Positions 15,929 through 26,800 of a stretch of DNA of 64,000 nt are shown here, one piece after another. Each line of letters starts with the position of its first letter. Position 1 is the stretch's first letter. The translations under genes were made by a program, and so were the position numbers. This stretch comes from UBA1876 sp003446665 (lineage in GTDB: Bacteria; Synergistota; Synergistia; Synergistales; Thermovirgaceae): the NCBI GenBank assembly GCA_040616305.1, contig CP159918.1, forward strand, positions 1,426,001 through 1,490,000. The letters run 5' to 3'. The notes below the pieces were generated by a model. It was not told the DNA's origin, made no database searches, and saw nothing but the letters and a program-made list of their open reading frames with translations.

Positions 15929-17526
15929 TCTTCGTTTATATTTATGTCGGCCATAAGTATTCCCGCTATTTTACCGCCCTCGTAAACGGGGGTGGAAACG
16001 GTTATATTGTAGTTATTGGTAAGAATTGAAATATACTCCTTGCTTACAAAAGTTTCGCCTGATATGGCCTTTTGAAAATATTCCCTTGCGCTGCAATCCA
16101 TATATTCCACGTTAGTTCCGGCCGCCTGGAGAATACCTTTATGATTTATCAAGGCCACGAGTTCCAGGTAATCAAGCGTGTCCTGTTTCTCTTTGAGCAA
16201 TTTATCGATTTCGGACTTTTCCATCCCGGCCAAACCTTCAACCTTGCCAAGATCCATAAGAAGGCTTTTGACTTTCTCGATCTTTCCTTTCATCTCTTCA
16301 GTAATTTTGAAACCTCTCATAAAATCGCTTATGACCTCATTGCTGTCCTCGATGGCACGCCCCAGATTGACTGCCGATTCGTACATGTTTTCAATGATGG
16401 AAAGCTGCTCCTGAGTGGAGGCGGTTATCTCCTCTACCACCGCCGCGTTCTGCTGGGTTCCGTCATTTATGACTTCCATGGCCCGGGTGATATCATCTAT
16501 TTTCGACTTTTGCTCATCGATGAGCTTGACAATTGCCTCGGCTGCTTCATTGTTCTTTTCGACTGCTTTTGTTATGTCTTCTGACTTTTCGAGAGCCTCG
16601 TCGGCGCTGGTAACGCTGCCTTCTACCACTTCGGTCCCTTTTTTCACAGTCCGAGACAACCCGTCCGTTTCTTCTATGGTACCTTTTATAAGCTCCCTTA
16701 TTTTTTTTGCAAACCTCGAGGATTCGTCGGCAAGGTCGCCAACCTCCTCGGCCACCACGGCAAAGCTTCTGCCTGCGACTCCTGCTCTTGCAGCCTCGAT
16801 AGAAGCATTCAAAGCCAGCAAGTGAGTTTTGGAAGAGATATTCTCGACCGCTTCGGTTATCTCTCCAACCTGCTTCATCGATTCGTTGAGGTTCATAATA
16901 TCGTTGAGCAACTTTTCATTGAACGCCTTCACCTCTTCTATTTTTTTGAAGACATCTCGCAGGGTCTGAAAGCTTTCATCAACGACGTTTCCTGAATTAT
17001 TTGCCGCTTCCAGAACGTTACGCGCGTTTTCCTGGATATGGTTCATTCCGTTCGAAAAGCTTTCGATGTTCTCCTTTACTTTTGCGGTAGACTCGGCCTG
17101 GTTATTGACAGCTTCAGAAATGTTCTGGACTGTCGATGCGATCTCGCCTGCGGTAGTTTTGAGGTTTTCCGCCAATCTTTCCATGGCCCTGGATTCCTTG
17201 GTGGTTTTTTCGGATAAAACCGTAAAACGGGCCAAAAGGTTCCTTATCTTGCCCAGAAATTTGTTCAAATGACCGCCTATGTCCTTGAAAAATCTCAATC
17301 CGGCGCTACCTATGTTCACGCTCAGTTGGCCGTTAACAATCCGTTCGAGTTTTCCCCCAAGTAACTTGACATCGGACCCGACCCGATACAAAAGTAACAT
17401 CATCGTCCCCACAAGTAGCAACACTAACAGGGAGGATAAAATCATGTTTTCCCTGACCACCACTATGAAAACACCTAGCACGACGGCAAGAATTACAAAG
17501 ATGAGCAGGTTTCTGGAGCCGAACAT
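15925..17526 (-). CDS. Methyl-accepting chemotaxis protein with C-terminal Cache-like domain
   Basis: Chemoreceptor of 533 residues. Two hydrophobic helices (about 5-25 and 30-48) are almost adjacent, so there is little periplasmic domain. A HAMP-like linker and the signalling domain follow, with hairpin-tip motif LLALNASIEAARAGVAGRSF near residue 255. Unusually, about 100 residues follow the signalling domain (about 430-533), ending in TVSTPVYEGGKIAGILMADI, a Cache/PAS-type sensor pattern. This suggests cytoplasmic sensing at the C-terminus. ATG 17526 is chosen because GGGAGGGG lies five bases upstream. No che genes are nearby. Confidence 0.87.
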   Translation of the reverse strand: MFGSRNLLIFVILAVVLGVFIVVVRENMILSSLLVLLLVGTMMLLLYRVGSDVKLLGGKLERIVNGQLSVNIGSAGLRFFKDIGGHLNKFLGKIRNLLARFTVLSEKTTKESRAMERLAENLKTTAGEIASTVQNISEAVNNQAESTAKVKENIESFSNGMNHIQENARNVLEAANNSGNVVDESFQTLRDVFKKIEEVKAFNEKLLNDIMNLNESMKQVGEITEAVENISSKTHLLALNASIEAARAGVAGRSFAVVAEEVGDLADESSRFAKKIRELIKGTIEETDGLSRTVKKGTEVVEGSVTSADEALEKSEDITKAVEKNNEAAEAIVKLIDEQKSKIDDITRAMEVINDGTQQNAAVVEEITASTQEQLSIIENMYESAVNLGRAIEDSNEVISDFMRGFKITEEMKGKIEKVKSLLMDLGKVEGLAGMEKSEIDKLLKEKQDTLDYLELVALINHKGILQAAGTNVEYMDCSAREYFQKAISGETFVSKEYISILTNNYNITVSTPVYEGGKIAGILMADININED

Positions 17527-17773
17527 AGGAACCCCTCCCGGTAACAAGCTTCTCCAAAATGAAGTTTAATAGACAGAAGGTGGTTAAACACATGGTGACA
17601 GTGTGACAACGACTTTGAGTCTCGACTCGGCTTCTAAGTGAACCGGAAAGAAAGGTTATCAATCTGATGACAAGTCGCTACTTGTGGCAGGTATTCAAAA
17701 AAACGCGCTTATCGATTGTCTGGGCCGGCAGGCCCGAAACACAATCACCAAGACTCGCTTGCCCCCAAAACAC

Positions 17774-17820
17774 AGGAACGGTGGAAGCCAATATTCCCTG
17801 GCCCCACCGTTCCTCTTTTT
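17774..17820 (+). terminator. Hairpin terminator, probably bidirectional
   Basis: AGGAACGGTGG and CCACCGTTCCT form an 11-pair stem followed by CTTTTT on the plus strand. On the minus strand, downstream of the 661-residue chemoreceptor, the hairpin is followed by TGTGTTTTGG. The rest of 17527-17897 holds no gene I can support. Confidence 0.7.
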
Positions 17821-17897
17821 ATACGCTTTTTCGGCTGTTTAAAGTTTATAAAACATGTTTTCCTGAAAAGGCTTCACTTTCAAGAATTCCGCACTTT

Positions 17898-19883
17898 TTA
17901 CGACTTGAAGAAGGACAGGACATTCTCAAGTCTTTTTGCCCCTTCATCCATACCGACTGCGTCACCGGCGATAGATTCCGCCGTTTTTTCGATTTCCTCG
18001 AGCGTCGTCCGCATATTCTCCAGGAGTTCGACCATCCGAGTAGAATCTTTGGCTATTTGACTGGTGGCTGAAGCCATTTCTTCGGTCGACGCGGACTGCT
18101 CTTGCGCGATAGAAGCCAGCGATTGTATGGATTCGTTGATCTTGTTGACTTGGGCGGTGGTGCCTTCCAGGGTTTTTTGGGTTTCCTCAACCGCCCGTAT
18201 TACTTTCATCGTCGTATCGACAGTCTCTTTTATCGTAGAAGCGGTGGAAGACGCATTGGAATCCAATTCGGCCATGAGACCCCGTATTTCCTGAGCGGCC
18301 CTCGAGGATTGTTCCGCCAGCTTACGCACTTCTTCAGCTACGACGGCAAATCCACGCCCTTCTTCTCCCGCCCTCGCCGCCTCGATGGCGGCATTCAAGG
18401 CAAGAAGATTGGTCTGATCTGCAATCCCTGTTATGACATTGACGAAGTCGGTAATGGAATGCAAGGACGACACCAGGTAGTCTGTTTTTTTAACACTGTC
18501 GTTTGACATATTCTGCACGACGTTAAGCTGACTGGTGCAGTTTGCCATCTGCTCATTTGCCTTTTCGACGGCATTCATGGCAGCATCCGCGGCTTCCGCG
18601 GCTTCCGTGGCGCTTTGGGCTGACGATTGCGCTCCGCTTGAAATTTCTTCTATACTTGCGCTTGCTTCTTCCGTGGCCGCCGAATTATTTTCAGCCGAAG
18701 CGTATACATCCTCCATGGACTTATTGATACTCTGCAATGAAGCAGCAATTTGTCTGGTAGCAGAAGCCATGTTGGCAGATGTGTCTTTGTTCTTTTTACT
18801 TATGTTAAAGGTTTCGGCAATCACCTGCTTGATTCTGTCCACCGCACCCTTGCAGGCTGAAGCTATCCTCCCTACCTCGTCCTCTGTTTTGGCTTCAAAA
18901 GCCACGTTCAGGTTACCCTCGCCGAACTGCTCGACGGAATCTGTTATTGCCGAAAGCGGTCTGGTCGTCTTCGACGTTATGTAAAAGATAACGGCACTGA
19001 CAAGGACCAATGCGGCAAGTATAGTTATGATCACGGGAATTACGCTTTTTGAAGCCATGGTTTCCAGAACACTTGCCGGTATATATAGCATTGCGCTCCA
19101 GCCTCTTGCATATTCAAGTGGAGCATAAAAAACTTTCAGCTTCGCGCGGTTTGGGTCCGTGATATCCATAAAACCGCTTTTGCCCGAAAGAACATTTGCG
19201 CCAACGGTAGACAATCCGGTAAAACCCTGCGAATCCGCTTCGGACAACTTAAGCTTCATGACATAGTTGGCCTTGGGGTGAGTCACTATTGTTCCGGTAT
19301 TGTCGACAAGAGAGACGTATCCCTGGCCAAGGGGCTTAAATTTTCCTGTTATTTCCGCAATTTTGTCGATGGAGACAGTATAGCCGATCAAACCGACTGT
19401 TTGTCCCTTATCAACGACAGGGGAAGCTATAACAAAAACCGGTCTTTTAGTGGCCCTGGAAACCAGGGCTTCACTTACAGCATATTGTGCCCCTTGTTCA
19501 AATATGGCTTTAAAATAGCTACTGTCGGAAACATCAGTCGATACTCCATCGGTCATCTCAGCCCTACCGTCAGGCCAAGCCAGGATACCGCTTTCAAAAG
19601 CCCCTTCCGAACGAGACATGTCAAGCAGGGCTGCTCGGGCTTGTTCCCAATCCATCGACCTTGCCCTATTTGTAGAAGCGGCAGATTCAACCCGGTTCAT
19701 AAGTCCATGAATAACCTCGTCAATCTCGCCTGCTATTGCTCCACTGATTTGCCCCGACAGATCGACGGTAACGGCATTCACATTTTTTGAAACCTGAAGG
19801 TATGTAATTACACCAATCACAACGAAAGCCGCAACTATAACCGACAAAACAAAAACCAAAATCTTGGCGCGTATGGATTTCAT
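17898..19883 (-). CDS. Methyl-accepting chemotaxis protein (dCache-HAMP-MCP)
   Basis: Transmembrane chemoreceptor of 661 residues. TM1 is at about 7-29, then an extracytoplasmic dCache domain (about 35-280, with the YVSLVDNTGTIVTHP ligand-domain motif), TM2 at about 283-305 and HAMP at about 306-358. The signalling domain has tip motif NLLALNAAIEAARAGEEGRG near residue 490. Cache domains of this type commonly bind amino acids or carboxylates. ATG 19883 follows GAGGAGG by nine bases. No C-terminal CheR-tethering pentapeptide is seen; the protein ends VLSFFKS. It is divergent from the exported amidohydrolase. Confidence 0.95.
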   Translation of the reverse strand: MKSIRAKILVFVLSVIVAAFVVIGVITYLQVSKNVNAVTVDLSGQISGAIAGEIDEVIHGLMNRVESAASTNRARSMDWEQARAALLDMSRSEGAFESGILAWPDGRAEMTDGVSTDVSDSSYFKAIFEQGAQYAVSEALVSRATKRPVFVIASPVVDKGQTVGLIGYTVSIDKIAEITGKFKPLGQGYVSLVDNTGTIVTHPKANYVMKLKLSEADSQGFTGLSTVGANVLSGKSGFMDITDPNRAKLKVFYAPLEYARGWSAMLYIPASVLETMASKSVIPVIITILAALVLVSAVIFYITSKTTRPLSAITDSVEQFGEGNLNVAFEAKTEDEVGRIASACKGAVDRIKQVIAETFNISKKNKDTSANMASATRQIAASLQSINKSMEDVYASAENNSAATEEASASIEEISSGAQSSAQSATEAAEAADAAMNAVEKANEQMANCTSQLNVVQNMSNDSVKKTDYLVSSLHSITDFVNVITGIADQTNLLALNAAIEAARAGEEGRGFAVVAEEVRKLAEQSSRAAQEIRGLMAELDSNASSTASTIKETVDTTMKVIRAVEETQKTLEGTTAQVNKINESIQSLASIAQEQSASTEEMASATSQIAKDSTRMVELLENMRTTLEEIEKTAESIAGDAVGMDEGAKRLENVLSFFKS

Positions 19884-20205
19884 AGCAAACTGCCTCCTCG
19901 ATCTGTTGACATAAATTTTCGATTTTTACTCATGTTTTTTTATGCAACGATGACGGCGCACTTAATCAGTAGCTATTTGCATTTCAGGCGGTTTTTGCCA
20001 TGTCTTTTGAATTTCAGAGATCTTTATCCCCTTTCTCTGCCAACAGAAACGGCACCATTTCTTATTAAAAATAAATAGGCATACCTTTGATAGAAAGACC
20101 AACTTATGTTGAAGTTTATAAGACGACGCTTGCAAAAACATATATAGACTAAATTGCTTGCGCAAATAGCTCTGTAACACCTGTTGTTTTTTGATATCAA
20201 AAATG

Positions 20206-20234
20206 TTGACACTCGGAATTGGAGAAGCTATTGT
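20206..20234 (+). promoter_or_regulatory. Promoter of the amidohydrolase gene
   Basis: TTGACA (20206-20211), 17-base spacer, TATTGT (20229-20234), giving a 5' leader of about 42 bases before ATG 20283. The -35 box is a perfect consensus. The rest of the AT-rich region 19884-20282 shows no gene or structured RNA that I recognise. Confidence 0.75.
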
Positions 20235-20282
20235 TTTATCCAGTTAGTATGCAAAACAAACACACAGGGGGGTTCAGATAAA

Positions 20283-22022
20283 ATGCTTAAGGTTCAAAAA
20301 TTTTTATTTATCCTTCTTTTTCCCGCCTTGTTTCTTGCTGTCGGAAATGAGGTAAATGCTGCAGGTGGAAATTCCCTCTCGTATTTCGATCCTGAAGAGA
20401 ACAAAGCAGACGTGGTATATATCAACGGAAACATTTACACGGTAGACAAAGATTTCAGCAAGGCAACGGCAATGGCAATCAAGGGTGACAGGTTTATTTA
20501 TGTGGGCGACGACAAAGGAGCCAGGAAATATGCCGGCAAAGACACAAAGTTAATCGACCTGAAAGGGCAAACGGTTATCCCGGGGTTGATCGATTCGCAC
20601 CTTCACTATCTGAGTTTGGGCACTCGCTTGCTACAAATAGACGCTTTTTGGAAACCCAAGGAGGAAATTCTGGAAGCCGTCGCTGAAAAATACAAGAAGA
20701 TCGAACCAGGCGAATGGATCCTGGGCCGCGGTTGGAACCAGGAAGTTTGGGACCCGCCGGTTTTTCCGACTAAAGAGGACCTGGACGCTGTCTCTCCCGA
20801 TGTACCGGTAGTCCTGACACGCGTTTGCGGACATGCTACATGGGTTAATTCAAAAGCGCTTGAAATTGCCGGAATCGACAAAAACACCCCTGATCCGGTA
20901 GGAGGAGAAATCCTGCGTGATGAAAACGGGGAACCAACAGGAATCCTAACGGACCAGGCACAACAGCTTGTTTCGACCAAGGTGCCGGATTTCACCGAAA
21001 AACAACTGGAAAAGGCTCTTTTGCTGGCTCAAGAGGAACTTTTCTCACAGGGGATAACATCTGCCCATGATGCCGGGTCAAACGACGAAGACATACAACG
21101 GTTGAAAAAACTATACCAGGAAGGGGACCTGAAGGTCCGCCTGTATGTTATGGCAAGAGTAACGGGAAGGCCTTCACCGCAAGAACTGGTCGAAGGGTTG
21201 AGATCATTCTACGATAAAGGGCCACAAATAGGAGTGTTCGGCGACCGTTTGACCGTCCGCAGCATCAAGCTTTCCCTCGACGGCTCTCTGGGCGCCCGAA
21301 GCGCCTGGATGTTAGAAGAATACAGCGACCGCCCTGGCCACTTGGGAAATGGGAAACTGACGGATGAAGAACTTTACCAGATAGTTAAAGAAGCCAGACT
21401 TGCCGGCTTTCAGGTAAACAGCCACGCCATAGGTGACGCCGCCAATCGCCAGGCATTGAACGTTTACGAAAAGGTACTAAAAGAGCTGCCCCATCCGGAC
21501 CACAGGTACCGCATAGAACATGCACAGATCGTCGCCCTTGAGGATATTTCGAGGTTTGCAACGCTTGGAGTGGTTCCATCCATGCAGACGGTCCATGCTA
21601 CTTCCGACAAGAACATGGCCGAGGATAGAGTCGGTCCGGATCGGATTAAGGGAGCCTATGCATGGCGCAAATTCATTGAAGCAGGCTGTGTGATACCAAA
21701 TGGAACCGATGCTCCCGTCGAACTAGTAAACCCATATCACAACCTTTACGCGGCTGTAACAAGAATGGATCGCGAGGGCGAACCAAAGGGAGGCTGGTAT
21801 CCTGAAGAATGCCTTACCAGAGAAGAAGCTCTTCGCTCCTGCACTATATGGGCTGCATACGGAGCCTTTGAAGAAGAACAGAAAGGTTCCATAGAGGTTG
21901 GGAAATTGGCCGATTTTGTCAAAATAGACAGGGACATAATGAACTGCCCGGAAAGCGAGATAAAGGATATCAAGGCCTTGCTAACTGTTGTCGGCGGTAA
22001 AACAGTTTACGAAAGCAAATAA
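20283..22022 (+). CDS. Exported amidohydrolase, YtcJ-like (amidohydrolase family 3)
   Basis: Metal-dependent hydrolase of about 579 residues. ATG 20283 begins a signal peptide (MLKVQKFLFILLFPALFLAV, cleaved near NEVNA-AGG), so it probably acts in the periplasm. The metal motif DSHLHYL is near residue 104; later metal-ligand segments are NSHAIGDAANRQ (near 380), RIEHAQIV (near 407) and NGTDAPVE (near 473). The YtcJ group acts on N-formyl, N-acyl or cyclic amide bonds; the substrate here cannot be predicted. A strong promoter lies upstream, and a hairpin shared with the convergent gamma-glutamyltransferase lies downstream. Confidence 0.88.
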   Translation: MLKVQKFLFILLFPALFLAVGNEVNAAGGNSLSYFDPEENKADVVYINGNIYTVDKDFSKATAMAIKGDRFIYVGDDKGARKYAGKDTKLIDLKGQTVIPGLIDSHLHYLSLGTRLLQIDAFWKPKEEILEAVAEKYKKIEPGEWILGRGWNQEVWDPPVFPTKEDLDAVSPDVPVVLTRVCGHATWVNSKALEIAGIDKNTPDPVGGEILRDENGEPTGILTDQAQQLVSTKVPDFTEKQLEKALLLAQEELFSQGITSAHDAGSNDEDIQRLKKLYQEGDLKVRLYVMARVTGRPSPQELVEGLRSFYDKGPQIGVFGDRLTVRSIKLSLDGSLGARSAWMLEEYSDRPGHLGNGKLTDEELYQIVKEARLAGFQVNSHAIGDAANRQALNVYEKVLKELPHPDHRYRIEHAQIVALEDISRFATLGVVPSMQTVHATSDKNMAEDRVGPDRIKGAYAWRKFIEAGCVIPNGTDAPVELVNPYHNLYAAVTRMDREGEPKGGWYPEECLTREEALRSCTIWAAYGAFEEEQKGSIEVGKLADFVKIDRDIMNCPESEIKDIKALLTVVGGKTVYESK

Positions 22023-22100
22023 AGATCAAGGGCTAACTATATAACCCTTTTTCCCACAATGCAGGAACAGAAATCAACTTGACTGGTTCAGGAATTCTTT

Positions 22101-22128
22101 GCGGGGCGCAAACGATTTCGCGCCCCGC
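22101..22128. terminator. Bidirectional terminator hairpin
   Basis: GCGGGGCGC and GCGCCCCGC form a nine-pair stem between the convergent amidohydrolase and gamma-glutamyltransferase genes. It is followed by ATTTAGTT on the plus strand and by AAAGAATTCC on the minus strand. Confidence 0.65.
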
Positions 22129-22142
22129 ATTTAGTTACGCTC

Positions 22143-23753
22143 TTACCAGGCAGCCACGGCACCGTCGGTTCTTTTCTCGGTGCCTCCACATAGTACTCCC
22201 GTTTTTTCTTCTCGCCAGATTATCTGCCCTCTTCCGAACTGCTTGTTGCTTACCGCAATCCGTATATCGTGCCCCCTTCTTGAAAGAGCCTGCACGATGT
22301 GCTCAGGTATACCATATTCCAAAAAAACCGTCTTGCCTTCCGTCCACTGCCACCGCGGGGCATCTAAAGCCGCCTGCGGGTTGAGATTGTAGTCTATAGT
22401 GTTTACAATCACCTGCACGTGACCCTGGGGCTGCATGAAGCCTCCCATTACGCCAAAAGGGCCGATTGGTTTGCCGTCTTTCGTCAAAAAGCCGGGTATT
22501 ATCGTGTGATAGGTCCGTTTGCCCGGTTCCAGCGCGTTGGGATGGCCCGGATCCATGGAGAAATTGTGCCCCCTGTTTTGCAAGGCAATACCTGTACCGG
22601 GCACGACAAGACCGGAACCGAAGCCCATGTAGTTACTCTGAATAAAGGAAACCATGTTACCTTCGCCATCTGCGGTAGCCAGATAGACGGTCCCTCCGGA
22701 TCCTGGACGTCCAGGCCGCGGTTCTATTACCTGTTCTCCGATCAAACTTCTTCTTTCGGAAGCGTATTCTTCAGACAGAAGATCCTCCACGCTCGCCGTC
22801 ATTTTCGAAGCTTCAGTAATATGCGCCTTTCCATCGACAAAGGCCAGTTTGATTGCTTCTATCTGCTTGTGGAAACTGGCTTCGTCATCTTTTGGACCTG
22901 GTTCGATTCCTTTAAGTATATTAAGAGCCATCAATGCTACCAGGCCTTGCCCATTGGGCGGGATTTCCCAGACATCGTAGCCCTTGTAATTAATGTGTAT
23001 CGGTTCAACCCATTCGGGCTTGAAGGCCTCCAGGTCTCGCAGCGCGAGAAAACCTTCTTTAGACCTGAAAAACCGGTCTATCTTTTCGGCCAGGGATCCG
23101 CGGTAGAAGGCCTCACCTGTTGATTCTGCTATTTTTTTAAGTGTTTCCGCATGGTCGGGCGAGCTCCATATCTCACCTATCCCGGGCACCTTACCTTCGG
23201 GCGCAAAAACACTGCACCATTGCGAAAAAGCTTCACCGTCAAGTTCCTTTTCGTAACGACGGAAGGCTTCTTCCCAATGCTTTCCCAAAACGGGGGAAAT
23301 GGGATATCCCGATTCCGCGTATTCTATGGCAGGCTCAAGAAGCTTCTCGAAGGGCAATACGCCGAAGCGCTTCGAAAGCTCCGCCCAGGCTGCCGGGATT
23401 CCCGGTACCGTGACCGGGATAGGGCCGTATGGCGGAATTTCTTTCAAGCCCATTTTGTTCAGTTTTTCTATCGAAATCCCGAGCGGTGCTGGGCCGCTGG
23501 AATTAAGACCATGCAGTTTACCTTTGCTCCATACCAGGGCAAAGGCATCGCCCCCTATGCCGTTGGAAGTCGGTTCCACCACAGTAAGGCATGCGGCTGT
23601 TGCTATGGCCGCGTCAACTGCGTTGCCTCCTTTTTGCATCATTGTGAGACCCGCCTGCGCCGCCAAGGGCTGAGACGTAGCAACCATGCCCTTTTTCGCG
23701 AACGTAACCATCCTCTGCGCCTGGTATGGATAGTGCAAAAAATCAAAGTCCAT
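22143..23753 (-). CDS. ggt: Gamma-glutamyltransferase family protein
   Basis: N-terminal nucleophile hydrolase that autocleaves into two chains and hydrolyses or transfers gamma-glutamyl groups (glutathione, gamma-glutamyl peptides). About 536 residues. The autocleavage/nucleophile threonine is in SGGTVYLATADGEGN near residue 357; GSGLVVPGTGIALQNRG follows near 385. ATG 23753 has GGGAGG nine bases upstream and starts MDFDFLHYPYQ. No signal peptide is apparent, so a cytoplasmic location is likely. The conserved GGLNA/GNAVDAAIA region is present near residue 45. It may supply glutamate to an amino-acid fermenter. Confidence 0.93.
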   Translation of the reverse strand: MDFDFLHYPYQAQRMVTFAKKGMVATSQPLAAQAGLTMMQKGGNAVDAAIATAACLTVVEPTSNGIGGDAFALVWSKGKLHGLNSSGPAPLGISIEKLNKMGLKEIPPYGPIPVTVPGIPAAWAELSKRFGVLPFEKLLEPAIEYAESGYPISPVLGKHWEEAFRRYEKELDGEAFSQWCSVFAPEGKVPGIGEIWSSPDHAETLKKIAESTGEAFYRGSLAEKIDRFFRSKEGFLALRDLEAFKPEWVEPIHINYKGYDVWEIPPNGQGLVALMALNILKGIEPGPKDDEASFHKQIEAIKLAFVDGKAHITEASKMTASVEDLLSEEYASERRSLIGEQVIEPRPGRPGSGGTVYLATADGEGNMVSFIQSNYMGFGSGLVVPGTGIALQNRGHNFSMDPGHPNALEPGKRTYHTIIPGFLTKDGKPIGPFGVMGGFMQPQGHVQVIVNTIDYNLNPQAALDAPRWQWTEGKTVFLEYGIPEHIVQALSRRGHDIRIAVSNKQFGRGQIIWREEKTGVLCGGTEKRTDGAVAAW

Positions 23754-23827
23754 TATGGGACGCCTCCCTTTTTCGCTTGTCAAAAATCAGCGGTATATTT
23801 CAGGAAATTGTAACATTTCACAAAATG

Positions 23828-23856
23828 CAGGCGACGGACTTTTTGCCCGTCGCCTG
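23828..23856 (-). terminator. Hairpin terminator after the AsmA-like gene
   Basis: CAGGCGACGG and CCGTCGCCTG form a ten-pair stem 42 bases after the AsmA-like stop codon. On the minus strand it is followed by CATTTTGTG, a weak U-tract. Confidence 0.6.
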
Positions 23857-23898
23857 GTAGAAGGGAAAACCGTCAAAACCCTAATTGCTTTTGGCAAA

Positions 23899-26800
23899 TC
23901 ATTCAAAGATCTTTTTGAATATTTCCTGTTTTATCTTTTCTTCAATATTCTCCTCTTGGGGCTTTTCCTGTGTGGGAGCCGTTTCTTGTTTTACCGGGAG
24001 CTGCTCTTTAAGCTTTTCCGTCGGAGTGAGCTCCTGCTCTGCAGGCTGCGTTGTGGTCACCTGCTTTTCGGGGGCCGAAACCTTCAAGTTCGAGATACCA
24101 GGTTTGTCAAAGGTACCTTTCAAGGTAAAGCTTATGTCCCTGAAATCGTCTTCCTGCATTCCGGCCTGGGATCCCTTTAGCGCTCCTTCCAGTATCCCGG
24201 CGATACCCTGCGTCATCGTGAGGCCTGCAGCCCCTCCGGCCGCCCCGCCGAGCACCGCATTGACAACCTTGACGTTTACCTTGCCGCTGCAGTTGAGATT
24301 CAGATTGTCTTCCGGTCCCACCGTACCGTTTGCCGAAAAGTGCCTGTAAAGCGGGTCGCCTTCGGGCGCTTTTATCAACGTGTCCTTGTTCAGGATCAAT
24401 CTGCCCGTTTCAAGGTTGAAAGGAGCAAAAGCCGAAGCGAACCGGAGCCCCTTCACGCCGTGTACGGCCGTGATCAGGTCAACGATTTTGAACCCTGTCA
24501 CGGAGCCCTGCCCCGTCTTTAAAAGCCCCTTGCCGCTGTATTTGATGCCGTCGGCGCCGAAGGAACCGGAAACCCTGGCGGTAAGGTCCGCCTTCGCGGT
24601 AATGTTCCCCTTGAGCGCAAAGGCATCTTTCATCAGGGCATCAACATCGGTCCCGCTTATCTCTGCTTCGTCATTAAAACTCAGGTTGGCTAAATTCAGC
24701 GAACCCTTGTTCTTGACCTTTCCTCCGTAAAGGCTGGCCGTCCCGTTTGAAGAAACCAGTTTATCGTCCACCAGCTCCACGGGAAGCACTATATTCGTAA
24801 AGTTAATGCCCATAAATCGCACGCTAGGCGAAGTAGCCTTACCGTTTCCACTATTTTTACCCTTTTCGAAATGACCGTTGAAAACCAGGTCCATGACTCC
24901 GGTTATATTGAAGGGTTTGAGCTTCTCGAACCGGCTCGTTAATTGTTTGATGTCCAGATTTTGCCCGTTTACGGCAAGATCTGCTGCGAACGGGACAGGC
25001 TTCAGGTTTCCGGTAACCGTGATCGAGCCTTCACCGACCTTGCCGGACAGCTCTTCGATGGAAAGCTTTTCCATGTTGCCCGCAATCCTCGCCTTGACGT
25101 TGTCGACCGTCATCCCGGCAGCGGCGACAAACGGCGCTGAGGCCTCGACTGCAATCTTTGGGTTTTCCAGCGTCCCCGAAACCTTGGCATCGCTGGTGAC
25201 AATGCCTGACGCCGGCAAAGGTTTACCTCCCTTTTGTGTGATCTTTTCAAGATTGACGTTGGAAGCTTTCACGGCGATATCCAGGGACGTCTTTTCCGTA
25301 GGTTCCGCCATGGTAACCGTGCCGCTTGCCGACAGGTTCCCGCCGCCCATTACAGCCTTACCTTCTTTTATGGCAATGACCTTGTCCTTTTTGTTTATCC
25401 CGACTTTCGGACTCTGGAGCACCACTCCGGCAACGCTGGCCGCATCGGCTGCAATTTCGAGATCAAGTTCCGCGGGAATGCCCGCGGTAATGCCGGCTAT
25501 TTCCGTTCCTGCCCTCAAGTTGGTGAAACCAACGCTATCCATAACCGAAAGCGATGGAGAACTCAGGCTGACAGTCATCGCTGGGTTCGCCAGTGCCCCT
25601 CTTACATGGGCCTCGACGGTCATCCTGCCTTTCAATTTGTACTCTGATATCGGAGGATAGAAGGCAGCAAAAAACGCAGAATCAAGATTGCCGGCTTGAA
25701 TCTGGATGTCCCCACTCCGCTTGTCAGTTGCAAGGCTCGAGATCTTCCCCTTTCCTGAAAGAGCAGCCTGGTTAAAGCCGGCCTTAAGGTCCGAGAACGA
25801 AAGGGTGTCTGCCTTCATGTTGTAGTCGAAGAAGGTTGAAACATTCGTCAAGGTGTAATCCATGGCCGATAATTTGTCGGACCACACCTTTCCCGCGACG
25901 ACAAGATCTGGAAATCCGCCTGTTAACTTGTAGTCCGAGTTCACATTTCCTGAGGCCTTCATCTCCTTGATGGCCGGAACCAAGGTCCCCATCTTCCCGA
26001 GCGACAGAGACCTCAACGTCCCCGAAATATTCGCGGCCGGCTTTGTCATGAAGTTCGACACATTACCCCCAAAGGCCAACGGGGCCCCCTCGAAGACGCT
26101 TTTTCCGGTTATAGCTATGTTCCCGTCCTTGATCCTTGCATCGATTGACGTATCCGTTACAGCGTAACCCTTGTATCCCAGTTTGCCGGCAGCGAAAGAA
26201 ATCTGCCCCTGCGGTTTCTGAACATCGCCTTCAAGATGCACTGAAAACTTGTCCAGGGTCCCACTCAACCCCTCGAGTTTTTTAGATACCTTGGCCAGAG
26301 CCTCCAGGTCCGCGGCCGCCCCCTTGAGATCTACAAGCATCCTGGGGGGAGCAGCCGGATCAAAGACAAAAGCCAGGCTACCCGCAAGAGGGAACCCGAA
26401 AAGCCTCATATCCAGACCGGCCACGTCCAGTCTGTAAGAGTGATACCTCCATCGAGCCACTGCCCTTTCAATCGGGATGCCAGCCAGAAATTGCCCCAAG
26501 TAGTCCACGTTTCCCGAAATGTCCGGATCCTGCCAGCTCCCCTTGACGGTAAATTCCGTCGATACTGTACCCTTATATAGCGCTGGGTCCGCCTTGGGCC
26601 AAAAGTCGATCAGCTGCGGAATATTCAGATTCGCCGCTTTCACTTCCATGGAAAGTTCCGGGAGGATTCCGCCCGAACCGCTCAGGCTTCCATCGCCGAT
26701 TTTTATATCCATTTTCCTTACCGCCAGTGCCTCTTTGTCCATGGAAACGTCGAGTTCGCCCTTTACGGGAAGATCGTCGACCACTAGGTCCAGGTCGGTT

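Noticed and set aside
17667..18071. Plus-strand ORF of 134 codons
   Set aside because: Crosses the terminator at 17774 and runs antisense into the chemoreceptor gene; no family resemblance.
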